Positions 35,323 through 44,717 of a stretch of 64,000 bases of DNA are shown here, one piece after another. This stretch comes from Syntrophomonadaceae bacterium (GTDB lineage Bacteria > Bacillota > PH28-bin88), in NCBI GenBank assembly GCA_018333865.1, contig JAGXSE010000037.1, forward strand, positions 62,001 to 126,000, in the 5' to 3' direction. Each line of letters starts with the position of its first letter. Position 1 is the first letter of the stretch. The notes under the pieces were generated by a model. That model was given only the letters and a program-made list of their open reading frames with translations, ran no database searches and had not been told where the DNA came from. Made by a program: the position numbers and the translations under genes.

Positions 35323-36165
35323 ATGGAAGTCATTGCATTAGTAGGTGCTACTGGAACTGGAAAAAGTCATAGGGCCCTCCTCATTGCCCAGGAAAATGTT
35401 GCGGATACTATTATTGATGACGGACTCTTAATACAGGGCAGCCGAATTATTGCCGGAATTTCATCTAAACGGCAGTTTACAAAAGTTGGTGCGATAAAAA
35501 CAGCCCTCTTTTCTTCAGATGATCATGTGTTAGAAGTAAAGAATGCACTAGCTCAAATAAAGCCAAAACGAATCCTGGTTCTGGGCACCTCTATAGGAAT
35601 GGTAAACACCATTGCCAAAAGGCTAGAAATTCCTTTACCGTCATTATACCTAAAAATCGAAGACATCGCCAGCCAAAAAGATATTGCCAAAGCCCGTTAT
35701 GTAAGGGAACATTTCGGCAAACATGTCGTTCCGGCGCCAACAGTTGAAGTCAAGCCAAGATTTTCCGGAACCATGATTGAGCCTATGGAAACCTGGTTTC
35801 GAAATCGAAAAAGTTCAGGGAATCCAAGCCTGCAGAAGGTTTTTGTAGAACAATCTGTTGTGCGGCCATCTTTTACTTTTTTGGGCAAGTTTTATATTAC
35901 TAATAATGTATTATCCAGCATAGTATCCTATGTGGGCTCCAAGATTTATGGAATTCATAAAGTCTACAAGGTCCATATTAACAATGAAACCTCTGGCCTT
36001 ATTCTTCTAATTGAGGTTTCAGTTAACCACGGAATCGTCATCCGGGAAGCTGCCTGTTCCCTTCAAAAAGAAACAGTTAAACATGTAGAAATGATGACCT
36101 CCTTGCATATCAAAAAGGTCGATATCCTGGTGAAAAGCGTATATTTAAATAGCTGCCAGTCCTAA
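35323..36165 (+). CDS. P-loop protein with C-terminal Asp23/Gls24-like domain
   Basis: 280 residues of unknown function. It opens with a Walker A motif GATGTGKS at about residues 8-15 and continues with a short P-loop NTPase-like region (ALAQIKPKRILVLGTSIG). The last ~90 residues resemble the Asp23/Gls24 fold: repeated beta-type VHINNETSGLILLIEVSVN followed by a helix and VKHVEMMTSLHIKKVDILVK (quoted in part). Asp23 proteins sit at membranes and in envelope stress. The ATG at 35323 follows AGGAGG. It is a lone plus-strand gene, divergent from trkA. Confidence 0.6.
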   Translation: MEVIALVGATGTGKSHRALLIAQENVADTIIDDGLLIQGSRIIAGISSKRQFTKVGAIKTALFSSDDHVLEVKNALAQIKPKRILVLGTSIGMVNTIAKRLEIPLPSLYLKIEDIASQKDIAKARYVREHFGKHVVPAPTVEVKPRFSGTMIEPMETWFRNRKSSGNPSLQKVFVEQSVVRPSFTFLGKFYITNNVLSSIVSYVGSKIYGIHKVYKVHINNETSGLILLIEVSVNHGIVIREAACSLQKETVKHVEMMTSLHIKKVDILVKSVYLNSCQS

Positions 36166-36408
36166 AAATATTACGTCAAGGCATTCTACAACATCTCAGA
36201 CCTGTCCCTCAAATCCGTCTTTAAATAATTTGAGCAGCAAGACAACCTGCTGCCCCATAAACGAAATCAGCATATTAAATAAAAAGAGCGCAAATTCATT
36301 ATGCCCTTTTCGACGAACATCGAGGCATTCCTGCTATTATTCTTCTAGAACGAATTGATATCACCCATTTAATTTGCATCGTAATGCCTCTAACCCTGAT
36401 ATGATTTT

Positions 36409-37158
36409 TTATCTCTTTTTTATTTTCCGGCAAAGATTCTTTTCATCCTGAAGATCTTTTTCCTCTAACCAGATTAATGTCATCCCCTCATTTTCCGCAT
36501 AGTAATGCAATCTGGCGTAACTCTTTGTCAGCCTTCCAGGTCGCATCAATATAAGTTTATGGTCTGGCAAGTAGTAATCTACATTATTACCCCTGTATTT
36601 CCAATTAGCCATAATTAAGCTACCTGGGAAACATTTCTGCAATCTAGTTGACAGCCAATCCGGAATAGCAATGGGATTATTCTGTCTTATTTCCTCCAGC
36701 GGAGGAGGCAGGCAATCTGAGATATCTGATTGAAGAAGTGATTCAACTGCTACAGGGATATTTGAAGAAGGCTCCTGATCTTTTTGAAGGTATCCTTCTG
36801 GGCATTCCTGGCTATTTTTGCCGTCAGTGTATTTTTCATCTTTTTTTTGGTTGTAGAGCAACAAACCCTCCTTAATAATAGCATCCAAATCGCTCCAGAA
36901 ACTCCCAAAGCTATCCATTACCCGTTTATTGGGCAGCCTTTGAGCGGTAAGCTGTTGCAGTAGATTATACAAGTAGTTTTCTCTTCCCGGCAGCACTTCC
37001 ATCAATAATGAGCTGATCTCAAACACGGTATTAGCACTTTGTCTGACATGATGCACTCTGACATCGTCTTCCAGCAGACTTGCAGACATGCAGGATTGGA
37101 CCAGGTGATCTGTTAAATTGATTATCCGGCGCTCAATTTCTTTTTCTCTGTCATGCAA
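36409..37158 (-). CDS. Hypothetical protein, 249 residues
   Basis: I do not recognise this protein. The N-terminal ~100 residues are probably helical (ERRIINLTDHLVQSCMSASL; LYNLLQQLTAQRL). A charged, low-complexity linker at about 105-160 follows. The C-terminal part (IPDWLSTRLQKCFPGSLIMAN ... YYLPDHKLILMRPG, in part) looks like a small mixed fold with W, Y and P conserved-looking positions, of the kind seen in DUF-type nuclease or binding domains, but no catalytic motif is clear. It lies between the Wood-Ljungdahl terminator and a convergent gene. Confidence 0.55.
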   Translation of the reverse strand: MHDREKEIERRIINLTDHLVQSCMSASLLEDDVRVHHVRQSANTVFEISSLLMEVLPGRENYLYNLLQQLTAQRLPNKRVMDSFGSFWSDLDAIIKEGLLLYNQKKDEKYTDGKNSQECPEGYLQKDQEPSSNIPVAVESLLQSDISDCLPPPLEEIRQNNPIAIPDWLSTRLQKCFPGSLIMANWKYRGNNVDYYLPDHKLILMRPGRLTKSYARLHYYAENEGMTLIWLEEKDLQDEKNLCRKIKKR

Positions 37159-37226
37159 TCCTCAACACCCCCTTGGCGTGTTATTACCAGAATATGCTTC
37201 CACGGGCATGTTAAGAACAGAATGGA

Positions 37227-37267
37227 AAAAGAAAAACCCAGGCTTAATTTTTCTCCAAGCCGTGGGT
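37227..37267 (-). terminator. Terminator of the Wood-Ljungdahl run
   Basis: After the metF stop, ACCCA-C-GGCTT pairs with AAGCC-TGGGT (one bulged base), followed by TTTTTCTTTTT. It closes the continuous minus-strand gene run that begins at 63653. Confidence 0.85.
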
Positions 37268-37288
37268 CATGCAATTAGACTAAGCTAA

Positions 37289-38212
37289 TTAACTAGGCCT
37301 GGGAAACAAGCCTGCTTCTTTAACAATAGTTGGCACTATTTCTTCCCAAGCTACTGCCATAATATGAATCCCTGCAATTCCCTCCATCTGCCTTAAATAC
37401 TTTATCTGCTCAACAGCAATTTTTACACCTTCCTCTTTGGGACTTGCAGCGGTTTTCATCCGGTCAACAATCTCATTTGGAACCAGCATCCCTGATACTG
37501 ACTCCTGCATATACTTGGCGGCTTTTGCAGATTTAAGGGGCATGATCCCGGCCATTATTTTTGTTCGCTTGTGAAGCCCTCTTTGCCGGACTAATTCCAT
37601 CCACCTTTCGAAACGCTCCATATCCAGGATGCATTGGGTTTGAATGAAATCTGCTCCGGCATTGATCTTTTTCTCCATTCTAATAACGCGCCATTCAAAG
37701 GGATCTGCGAAGGGGTTGGCCACAGCTCCGATATAGAACCTGGGCTCATGCTCTTTTAGAGCCTCGCCACAAATAAACTTCTTTTTATCACGCAAATCTT
37801 TGACCGCTTTTATTAGTTGAATTGAATCAATGTCATGCACATTCCTGGCCGTTGGGTGGTTTCCAAAGGATTGGTGGTCGCCGGAAAGACACAATACATT
37901 CTTTACACCCAAACTATAAGCGCCCAAAAGATCGCTTTGGATACCGATCCGGTTACGGTCCCGGCAGGTCATCTGGATAATCGGCTCGCCTCCGCCAGCA
38001 ATGACATGCACCGCTGACGCAATGCTGGAAATGCGCACAATAGCGGTCTGGTTGTCAGTTAAATTCATGGCATCAACAAAGTCTTTCATTTCTTCCGTAT
38101 GGTGGCGAACTAGATGTCCGTTAGTGTTTTTCGGAGGACCAATTTCACCAGTAACTACGAATTCTCCAGCAGAAAAAAGCCTTTCTAATTTACTTTCAGT
38201 TACTAATGTCAT
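37289..38212 (-). CDS. metF: 5,10-methylenetetrahydrofolate reductase, catalytic subunit
   Basis: A 307-residue FAD-dependent MetF barrel. Motifs are EIGPPKNTNG, NLTDNQTAIVRISS, CRDRNRIGIQSDLLGAYSLG and a late GADFIQTQCILDMERF (short forms quoted). It reduces methylene- to methyl-tetrahydrofolate, the last methyl-branch step before the CODH/ACS genes. It is the acetogen type that works with MetV and an HdrABC-MvhD module. ATG overlaps the metV stop by four bases. Confidence 0.96.
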   Translation of the reverse strand: MTLVTESKLERLFSAGEFVVTGEIGPPKNTNGHLVRHHTEEMKDFVDAMNLTDNQTAIVRISSIASAVHVIAGGGEPIIQMTCRDRNRIGIQSDLLGAYSLGVKNVLCLSGDHQSFGNHPTARNVHDIDSIQLIKAVKDLRDKKKFICGEALKEHEPRFYIGAVANPFADPFEWRVIRMEKKINAGADFIQTQCILDMERFERWMELVRQRGLHKRTKIMAGIMPLKSAKAAKYMQESVSGMLVPNEIVDRMKTAASPKEEGVKIAVEQIKYLRQMEGIAGIHIMAVAWEEIVPTIVKEAGLFPRPS

Positions 38213-38880
38213 GAAATCTTCACATCCTCCTTCACCACTTTGCGTGGCCCGCCGTCCCTTGATTTAGACCAGTCTTTTGGCGGTTCAATCTCTAACAGCA
38301 AGTCAAGCCGCCCCATTTTAACCATTCGATCGTATATAAGTTGCCACGCACAAAGAGTGTCCTTATTAATCTCACATTTTCCATTCTGAGAACCACCGCA
38401 AGGACCGTTTAATATGCTCTTGGAGCACCGAATGATGGGACAAATGCCCCCGGTTTTATGCAGAATACATTCACCACAAAGACCACACTTTTCATCCCAC
38501 ACTCCATGCTCTGTAGCTCCACCAGCAAACTTGGTGTTTAGCGCAGGTACTACCCATTTATCGAAGCGCTCCGCACAGTATTGAACACCTACACCACAGG
38601 CGAGGGATAAAATACATTCAATTTCAGGGCTGATCATTTTTTCCAGCATATCCATATATTCCGGATCGCATTGCCGTGTCAATGTAATCTCTTGGGTCTC
38701 CAGGGGATTGCCTTCAATTTGTCGTTTCATTCTCAGAGCTGAGGCAAGGATCCCAGTTTCCTTCTCTCCGCCGGCTAAGCAAACAGTAACACATCCACCG
38801 CAACCAACCAACAACACCTTTTTAGCGTCTGCCAATAATTCTGCAATCTCTGATAAGGCTTTGGGTTCAGCCACTATCAT
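38209..38880 (-). CDS. metV: Methylenetetrahydrofolate reductase zinc/Fe-S subunit MetV
   Basis: A 223-residue partner of MetF. Near the N-terminus there is a cysteine loop (VGCGGCVTVCLAGGEKE). The C-terminal half is Cys-rich: CGLCGECIL, GICPIIRCSK and LNGPCGG, the family pattern for metal or Fe-S binding. MetV-type proteins connect MetF to electron-transfer proteins. It overlaps both mvhD and metF by four bases, showing tight coupling of the MetVF unit. Confidence 0.93.
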   Translation of the reverse strand: MIVAEPKALSEIAELLADAKKVLLVGCGGCVTVCLAGGEKETGILASALRMKRQIEGNPLETQEITLTRQCDPEYMDMLEKMISPEIECILSLACGVGVQYCAERFDKWVVPALNTKFAGGATEHGVWDEKCGLCGECILHKTGGICPIIRCSKSILNGPCGGSQNGKCEINKDTLCAWQLIYDRMVKMGRLDLLLEIEPPKDWSKSRDGGPRKVVKEDVKIS

Positions 38881-39308
38881 TTTTCTTCACCTGCCTTCGT
38901 ATTTGAGAGGGGGCTTGGCCCCAATTTTTTAATCCTCTCGGTCATTTCCGTAGCAATTTCGGCAAACCTGGGGCCCATAGAACCTGATAAGTTAAACATT
39001 TCCAACCGGTTTCCGCCAACACCTATTTCTTCAAGCAGTTTTTTAACGTGGGCTACCCGGCGCCGAGCCCGGATGTTTCCTTTTAAGAAATGGCAATCTC
39101 CCTCAAGACAACCGGCAACATAAACCCCATCTGCACCTTTCTCAAAGGCCTCCATGATCACACGGGCATCGATCTTGCCTGAACATGGCAGTTCAACCAT
39201 CCGTATGTTTGGCGGATACTGCAAACGCATGGACCCTGCCAGATCAGCAGCTGAATAGGCACAGTAATAACAGCAAAAGGCAATGATTTTGGGCGAAAAA
39301 TCATGCAT
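38877..39308 (-). CDS. mvhD: MvhD-type electron-transfer subunit (2Fe-2S)
   Basis: 143 residues. Cysteines expected to hold the 2Fe-2S cluster are in FCCYYCAYSAADL, ELPCSGKID and GCLEGDCHFL. In methanogens and acetogens MvhD bridges electrons into HdrA. A longer reading into the HdrA coding region is rejected: the ATG at 39308 has a perfect GGAGGTG site and starts just one base after the hdrA stop. Confidence 0.94.
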   Translation of the reverse strand: MHDFSPKIIAFCCYYCAYSAADLAGSMRLQYPPNIRMVELPCSGKIDARVIMEAFEKGADGVYVAGCLEGDCHFLKGNIRARRRVAHVKKLLEEIGVGGNRLEMFNLSGSMGPRFAEIATEMTERIKKLGPSPLSNTKAGEEK

Positions 39309-39309
39309 G

Positions 39310-42300
39310 TTACAACACCTCCGCAAATAGTCCATCAACCTTGGCCTGTAACTGGTCATCCTTGTAGTGTTGCAACTGGATTGCTTTGCCTGGACACTCA
39401 GCAGCACAGGTACCACACCCATGACATTGGACAGCATTGATCTCGGCCTTAAATCTGGCGTTAATGCTTGGAACTCCGTATGCACAGACACGCACACAGG
39501 TTAAACAAGCGGCACATTTATCTTCATCTACTACTGCAATTACCCCGCCAACCATCAGGTTTTTCTGGGACAAAACTGTACAGGCTCTGGCTACTGCACC
39601 TTGGGCCTGGTATATTGACTCTGCCACAAACTTTGGCGAATGAGCTCCGCCACAAAGGAACAAGCCCGCAGAGGGAAAATCAATTGGGCCAAGTTTAGCA
39701 TGGGTCTCGACAAAAAAACCATCTTCATTTATCGGCAATTTTAAAGCGCTGGCAAATTTATTTATCCCCTCAGGTGCTACTGTTGCGGATGCTAACACAA
39801 CCTGGTCTGGCCATAAGATGATATTTTTTTCGGAGGATGCATCAAAAATTTCAACTTCTAAAATGCCTATTTCCTTACTACGAAGCTTTGGCTCCTGTTC
39901 AGGTGTATAATGAATAAACATTACACCCTTTTCTCTGGCTTCCTTGTAGTACTTCTCCATAAAACCATAGGTTCTAATGTCCTGGTAAAGAATATAGACC
40001 TCTATTTCCGGGTTCTGCCTCTTGATCTCCAAAGCATTTTTTATGCTTTGGGCACAACAGGTCCTGCTGCAGTACTTTCTTTGTTCATCCCTGGAACCGA
40101 CACACTGAATCATTACAATCTGCTTCATGCCAGCTCCATTCCATTTTCCGTCAAAGAGAAGTTGTTCCATTTTGGTGTTGGTTAAAACCCGGTCGTCTTG
40201 CCCAGCAAAATACTTTTCCGGTACGAATTCATCAATCCCAGTCGCAATTATCAACACACCATGCTCAAGCTTTTGCATTCTCCGAACATGCTCTTTGCCA
40301 GATTCTCCGATAGAAATGGTAGTAGTAAAGTGCCCCTGATGTCCGGTAAAATCATCCAGCCGGGCATTGGTAAGGACTGTGATATTCTTGTCGGACATCA
40401 CTTTGTTGATCGTGTCCGTCAAGAGGGACTGCAGATTCTCTCCGGATAATGTCCTGCGAAGGTTAGATAAATATCCGCCCAGATGGGCCTTTTTTTCCAC
40501 GATGTAGGCCTGATAACCTTGTTTTGACATGTTCAAGGCTGCGGTCATACCTGAAATACCGCCCCCAACTACCAGTGCCTTTGGCACTACCGGAACTGGA
40601 TGCAAGTGAAGTGCTTCATGGGTCTTTACTTTCGCAACCGCCATTTTCAAAAGATCTTTTGCCTTCACAGTTGCCAGCTCAGGCTCATTGCGGTGAACCC
40701 ATGAGCATTGATCCCTAATATTGGCCATCTCAAAGTAGAACTGGTTCAGCCCGGCCTCTCGCAAGGCCTCTCTGAATAGTGGCTGATGGGTGCGGATAGT
40801 GCAAGAGGCAACTACAACACGGTTCAAATTGTTTTCCAAAATGGTATCTTTAATCTTTTTCAAACTATCCTGTGAACAGGTGTAAAGGTTTTCCTCAGCG
40901 TGATATACACCAGGCAATTCCTTAGCAAAAGCCAACACTTCGGGCACATTTACCACCGAAGCGATATTTATTCCACAATGACAGATAAACACTCCCACAC
41001 GAGGTTCTTCCTTGCTTACATCCCGTTCAGGCGGGTATACTTTTCCCCGGGCAATAGAACCTCTTGCCGGGGACAATAAACCCCCAGCCAGAGCCGCAGC
41101 TGCGCTTGCATTCATCACGGTTTCCGGTATGTCTCTGGGACCCTGGAAGACCCCAGCCACAAACACTCCTTCTCTGGTGCTTCTGGCAGGATCCAAGGGG
41201 TGAGTTACAGCAAAACCGTATGCGTCTAGTTCTATACCAAAAGTATTTGCCAGTTCTCGTGCTTTTGCAGGGGGTTTAACGCCAATCGCCAGAATAACCA
41301 GCTCAAATTCCTCAGTAATCAGGTTGCCATTAGCAATGTAGCGAATAGACAGGTTCTTAGTTACCGGATCCTCTTTAATGGAAGAGATCATGCTTCGCAC
41401 ATAACGGACACCATGATTCTTCGCTGCATCAACATATTTATCAAAATTCTTTCCGTACGAGCGCATGTCAAGATAAAAAATAGCAGGCTCAATACGGCTG
41501 TCATGCTCCCTGGCAATTATTGCTTCTTTTGTAGAATACATACAACAAATAGAGGAGCAATACTCGCTTCCGTCTCTGGCACAATCCCGTGAACCAACGC
41601 ACTGAATGAAGGCAATTTTCTTTGGTGGTTTGCTGTCTGAAGGCCTTTCCACATGGCCCTGAGTAGGACCTGTTGAACTGAGCAGCCGTTCAAATTCCAT
41701 GCTGGTCATCACATTTTCGTAAATACCGTAGCCTAGCTCACCGCTGAGTTTCGCATCGTACAACTCATAGCCAGGCACCAAGACGGCTGCACCAACAGAA
41801 ATATCCAGAGTTTGATCTTGTTGGTCGTGGTGAACAGCTAATTTCTTGCAAACCATTACACATTGTAAACACTCGGAACATATTCCGCAGTTTAAACAGC
41901 GCTTTGCTTCTTCGATCGCCTGTTCCGGAGAATAGCCTAAATATACCTCTTGAAAATCCTTAATGCGCTCATTAATTGGGGCCAAAGCTTGATGTTTCCG
42001 TCGTTTTGCCAACACCAACTGATTATTGGGGGCCCCAAGATGCTCCGCAGATTTTCTCTTCTCCCTACCTTCATCCATGCTGGTATTAGTTAAATAGCGC
42101 TTAATTGATTCAGCTGCTTCATGGGCAGAAGCAACAGCCTCTACCACAGATTTGGGTCCATGGGCGATATCTCCGCAAACAAATATTCCAGGCGATCCGG
42201 TCATTAATGTTACTGGGTCAGCTTGAATAATACCGCTCCGGCTAACCTCAATTCCCTCTTCACCAGTTAAAAGGGAAAGGTCTGCAGATTGGCCGATGGC

Positions 42301-43791
42301 AATAATGATCATATCGGCAAGGAGACTTTTGTTAATGCACTCATTATACTTGGGATTAAATCTGCCCTCATGATCAAAGACAGAAATACACTGTTTAAGT
42401 TCGATCCCGGTTACCCTGCCCTCTCCCATAAAGGATACTGGTCCCCAGGAATTATGGATTAATATCCCTTCCTCCAAAGCTTCCTCAACTTCCCATTTGT
42501 GGGCTGGCATGTCATCTCTCGTTTCCAGGCAGGCCAGGTGCACTTCCTCTGCCCCTAAACGCAAAGCAGTCCTGGCAACATCGATTGCAACATTCCCGCC
42601 ACCGATAACCACTACTTTTTGTCCCACGGCAGGACTGTTGCCAAGTGCAGCGTCTCTTAAAAACTGCATTCCAGGTACGATTCCGGCTAGCTCCATGCCT
42701 GGCAACTGCAACATCCTGCTGTTTTGGAAGCCTACCGCGATCAGGATTGCTTCATAGCCCTGTTCCCTTAGTTGCTGAATAGTAAAGTCTTTTCCGATCC
42801 TGGTATTAGGTTCAAAATTGATCTGGCCCGCCTTGATGAGATATTCTGTTTCCTGTCGCACTACTTCTAATGGAAGCCTGTAGCGCGGAATTCCAGCCCG
42901 CAACAAGCCACCCGCTTCAGGCAAGGCCTCAAAAACAGTTACCTGAAAACCTTCTAAGGCCAGGTCCTGAGCAGCAGTAAGACCGCCAGGTCCGCCTCCG
43001 ATAATGGCGATTTTTCCTTCCCGGGATGGTATCCCCCCTTCGGGGGTTTTAACTTCACCGGTCCAACCGAAATCAGCTGCCGCTCGTTTTAACCAAGCAA
43101 TTGCAACAGGGTCGTCATACTGGTTACGATTACACTCAGTCTCACATGGATGATGACAGATTCTGCCACAAATGTGGGCAAAGGGCATTCTCCGGCGAAT
43201 AACCTCCAGTGCCTCAGAGAACTTGCCCTGGGAGATCATAGCTACATAGCCCTGAGCATTAGTCTCAGCCGGACAGGCACTCCGGCAGGGAGGAATGCCC
43301 CTCTTCTCAATCAGGTATTTGTTTGGGACTGCTTGTGGGAATTGCTTGAATACAGCTTTCCTATTTCCCATGCCTTCATTAAATTCATTCGGGACTTCAA
43401 CTGGGCAAGCAGTTTCGCAATCGCCACAGGCTGTGCACTCATTGATGTCAATGAATCTGGCCCTTTTTTTAATTCTTACAGCATAATTTCCTTCCACGCC
43501 TGCAAATTTTTCAACCTCTGAACATGTATGAAGTTCAATATTGGGATGACTCAAGGTGTCTGTCATTTTGGGACCCAATAAGCACATGGCACATTCATTA
43601 GTTGGAAAGGTTTTATCTAGTTGAGTCATCTTGCCACCAATAGATGGTTCATCAGTAACCATGTGCACCAGATACCCAGCGTTGGCCAAATCCAAAGCTG
43701 ACTGCATCCCGGCAATACCGCTGCCCACAACCAGTACTGATCCTACTGACTTTTGTTCACAGTTTTTATTTTCGTTATCGCACACACACAC
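39310..43791 (-). CDS. hdrA: Giant heterodisulfide reductase-like flavoprotein (HdrA-GltD-HdrA fusion)
   Basis: 1493 residues in one open frame. Residues ~15-160 are the first HdrA FAD/ferredoxin part (VLVVGSGIAGMQSA; CTACGDCETACP near 118). Residues ~165-570 form an inserted GltD/NfnB-like module with its own Cys-rich start (PPCRSACPAETN) and two dinucleotide folds (GKIAIIGGGPGG near 259; VVVIGGGNVAID). Residues ~630-915 resume HdrA (IAFIQCVGSRDC). From ~925 a second HdrA follows (VGVFICHCGIN; ALVVGGGISGM near 1069), ending in two 4Fe-4S motifs (CAACLTCVRVC, CHGCGTCAAECP). It is the flavin core joining HdrBC, MvhD and MetVF; the GltD part suggests NAD(P)H binding. Confidence 0.93.
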   Translation of the reverse strand: MCVCDNENKNCEQKSVGSVLVVGSGIAGMQSALDLANAGYLVHMVTDEPSIGGKMTQLDKTFPTNECAMCLLGPKMTDTLSHPNIELHTCSEVEKFAGVEGNYAVRIKKRARFIDINECTACGDCETACPVEVPNEFNEGMGNRKAVFKQFPQAVPNKYLIEKRGIPPCRSACPAETNAQGYVAMISQGKFSEALEVIRRRMPFAHICGRICHHPCETECNRNQYDDPVAIAWLKRAAADFGWTGEVKTPEGGIPSREGKIAIIGGGPGGLTAAQDLALEGFQVTVFEALPEAGGLLRAGIPRYRLPLEVVRQETEYLIKAGQINFEPNTRIGKDFTIQQLREQGYEAILIAVGFQNSRMLQLPGMELAGIVPGMQFLRDAALGNSPAVGQKVVVIGGGNVAIDVARTALRLGAEEVHLACLETRDDMPAHKWEVEEALEEGILIHNSWGPVSFMGEGRVTGIELKQCISVFDHEGRFNPKYNECINKSLLADMIIIAIGQSADLSLLTGEEGIEVSRSGIIQADPVTLMTGSPGIFVCGDIAHGPKSVVEAVASAHEAAESIKRYLTNTSMDEGREKRKSAEHLGAPNNQLVLAKRRKHQALAPINERIKDFQEVYLGYSPEQAIEEAKRCLNCGICSECLQCVMVCKKLAVHHDQQDQTLDISVGAAVLVPGYELYDAKLSGELGYGIYENVMTSMEFERLLSSTGPTQGHVERPSDSKPPKKIAFIQCVGSRDCARDGSEYCSSICCMYSTKEAIIAREHDSRIEPAIFYLDMRSYGKNFDKYVDAAKNHGVRYVRSMISSIKEDPVTKNLSIRYIANGNLITEEFELVILAIGVKPPAKARELANTFGIELDAYGFAVTHPLDPARSTREGVFVAGVFQGPRDIPETVMNASAAAALAGGLLSPARGSIARGKVYPPERDVSKEEPRVGVFICHCGINIASVVNVPEVLAFAKELPGVYHAEENLYTCSQDSLKKIKDTILENNLNRVVVASCTIRTHQPLFREALREAGLNQFYFEMANIRDQCSWVHRNEPELATVKAKDLLKMAVAKVKTHEALHLHPVPVVPKALVVGGGISGMTAALNMSKQGYQAYIVEKKAHLGGYLSNLRRTLSGENLQSLLTDTINKVMSDKNITVLTNARLDDFTGHQGHFTTTISIGESGKEHVRRMQKLEHGVLIIATGIDEFVPEKYFAGQDDRVLTNTKMEQLLFDGKWNGAGMKQIVMIQCVGSRDEQRKYCSRTCCAQSIKNALEIKRQNPEIEVYILYQDIRTYGFMEKYYKEAREKGVMFIHYTPEQEPKLRSKEIGILEVEIFDASSEKNIILWPDQVVLASATVAPEGINKFASALKLPINEDGFFVETHAKLGPIDFPSAGLFLCGGAHSPKFVAESIYQAQGAVARACTVLSQKNLMVGGVIAVVDEDKCAACLTCVRVCAYGVPSINARFKAEINAVQCHGCGTCAAECPGKAIQLQHYKDDQLQAKVDGLFAEVL

Positions 43792-43847
43792 TCACTACCT
43801 TTCCTTCGAGGATAAGGTGATACCTTTGGCATTTTTCCTCAAGCCGT

Positions 43848-44717
43848 TTACGATCCACTCAAGAGATTAAGGGCCTTAACAAGTGGCAAAGGATCAACAA
43901 TATGCTTATTAAGCCACTGTCGGCTATCTGGTAATCCCATTGCCAGACCAACCAATTCAGTAATGAAAAACACGGGCAAGCCACCAGCTTCCTGTCGCAT
44001 ATCAAGATTGGTGAAGCAAAGGGGACAAGCGACAACTAATGAATTAGCACCAGCCCGGCGAGCCGAATTTGCTATTTCTCCACAAAGCTTGACTACTAAT
44101 TCTGTCCGGGAAATGGATAGGCTTGCTCCACAACAATCTGTTTTATGAGACCAGGATACCGGCTCAGCGCCTAATACAGACATCAGGCGATCCATAATTA
44201 CTGGTTGTTCAGGATTTTCTTCAAAAGAAACAACTTTTGGCGGTCTGGTGAGCAAGCAGCCATAATATAGAGCAGGTTTCAGTCCTGTTAACGGGTTCTT
44301 AATTTTCCCCTTAATAAGTTTCATAGCTTCAGAAGCATATAGGACTTCCAAGACATGACGCACCCTGATCGTTCCGTGGTAAACTTGCCCCATGATTTCT
44401 TGCATTTTAGAATTAAGATGCTGACCGTTAGATTCATCTGACTTGATCAAATGATCCACACTTTTTAGCAAATTATAACAAGCAGCACAAGGAGCAATAA
44501 TGTCGTGGCCTTGCTTTTCGGCCAAAATAAGATTCCGGAGAGGCAGAGCCTCCGCCAGGAAATCATTTGTCGAATGGGCTGAGGTAGCGCCACAGCAGCT
44601 CCAATCGTCAATATCGGCTAACTCAATTCCAAGTATTCGGAAAACGGCCATGGTAGACAAGTTATACCCCTGTGCCATTGATTCCAGCGAGCAACCGGGA
44701 TAATAAGCATATTTCAT
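43848..44717 (-). CDS. hdrB: Heterodisulfide reductase-like subunit HdrB
   Basis: 289 residues with two intact CCG domains: YYPGCSLE ... WSCCGATSAH ... APCAACYN and YYGCLLTRP ... DCCGASLS ... ACPLCFTN. In methanogen HdrB these bind the paired noncubane 4Fe-4S clusters at the disulfide site. In the acetogen MetVF-HdrABC-MvhD arrangement the physiological acceptor is not settled. It overlaps hdrC by four bases. Confidence 0.95.
   Translation of the reverse strand: MKYAYYPGCSLESMAQGYNLSTMAVFRILGIELADIDDWSCCGATSAHSTNDFLAEALPLRNLILAEKQGHDIIAPCAACYNLLKSVDHLIKSDESNGQHLNSKMQEIMGQVYHGTIRVRHVLEVLYASEAMKLIKGKIKNPLTGLKPALYYGCLLTRPPKVVSFEENPEQPVIMDRLMSVLGAEPVSWSHKTDCCGASLSISRTELVVKLCGEIANSARRAGANSLVVACPLCFTNLDMRQEAGGLPVFFITELVGLAMGLPDSRQWLNKHIVDPLPLVKALNLLSGS

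Noticed and set aside
36235-36265. GCAGCA ... TGCTGC hairpin between convergent genes as a terminator
   Set aside because: The 6-bp stem has no T run on either strand; too weak to call.
38877-39497. A longer MvhD reading that overlaps hdrA by almost 190 bases
   Set aside because: The extra N-terminus is not conserved and is simply hdrA in another frame; the ATG at 39308 has an ideal ribosome site.
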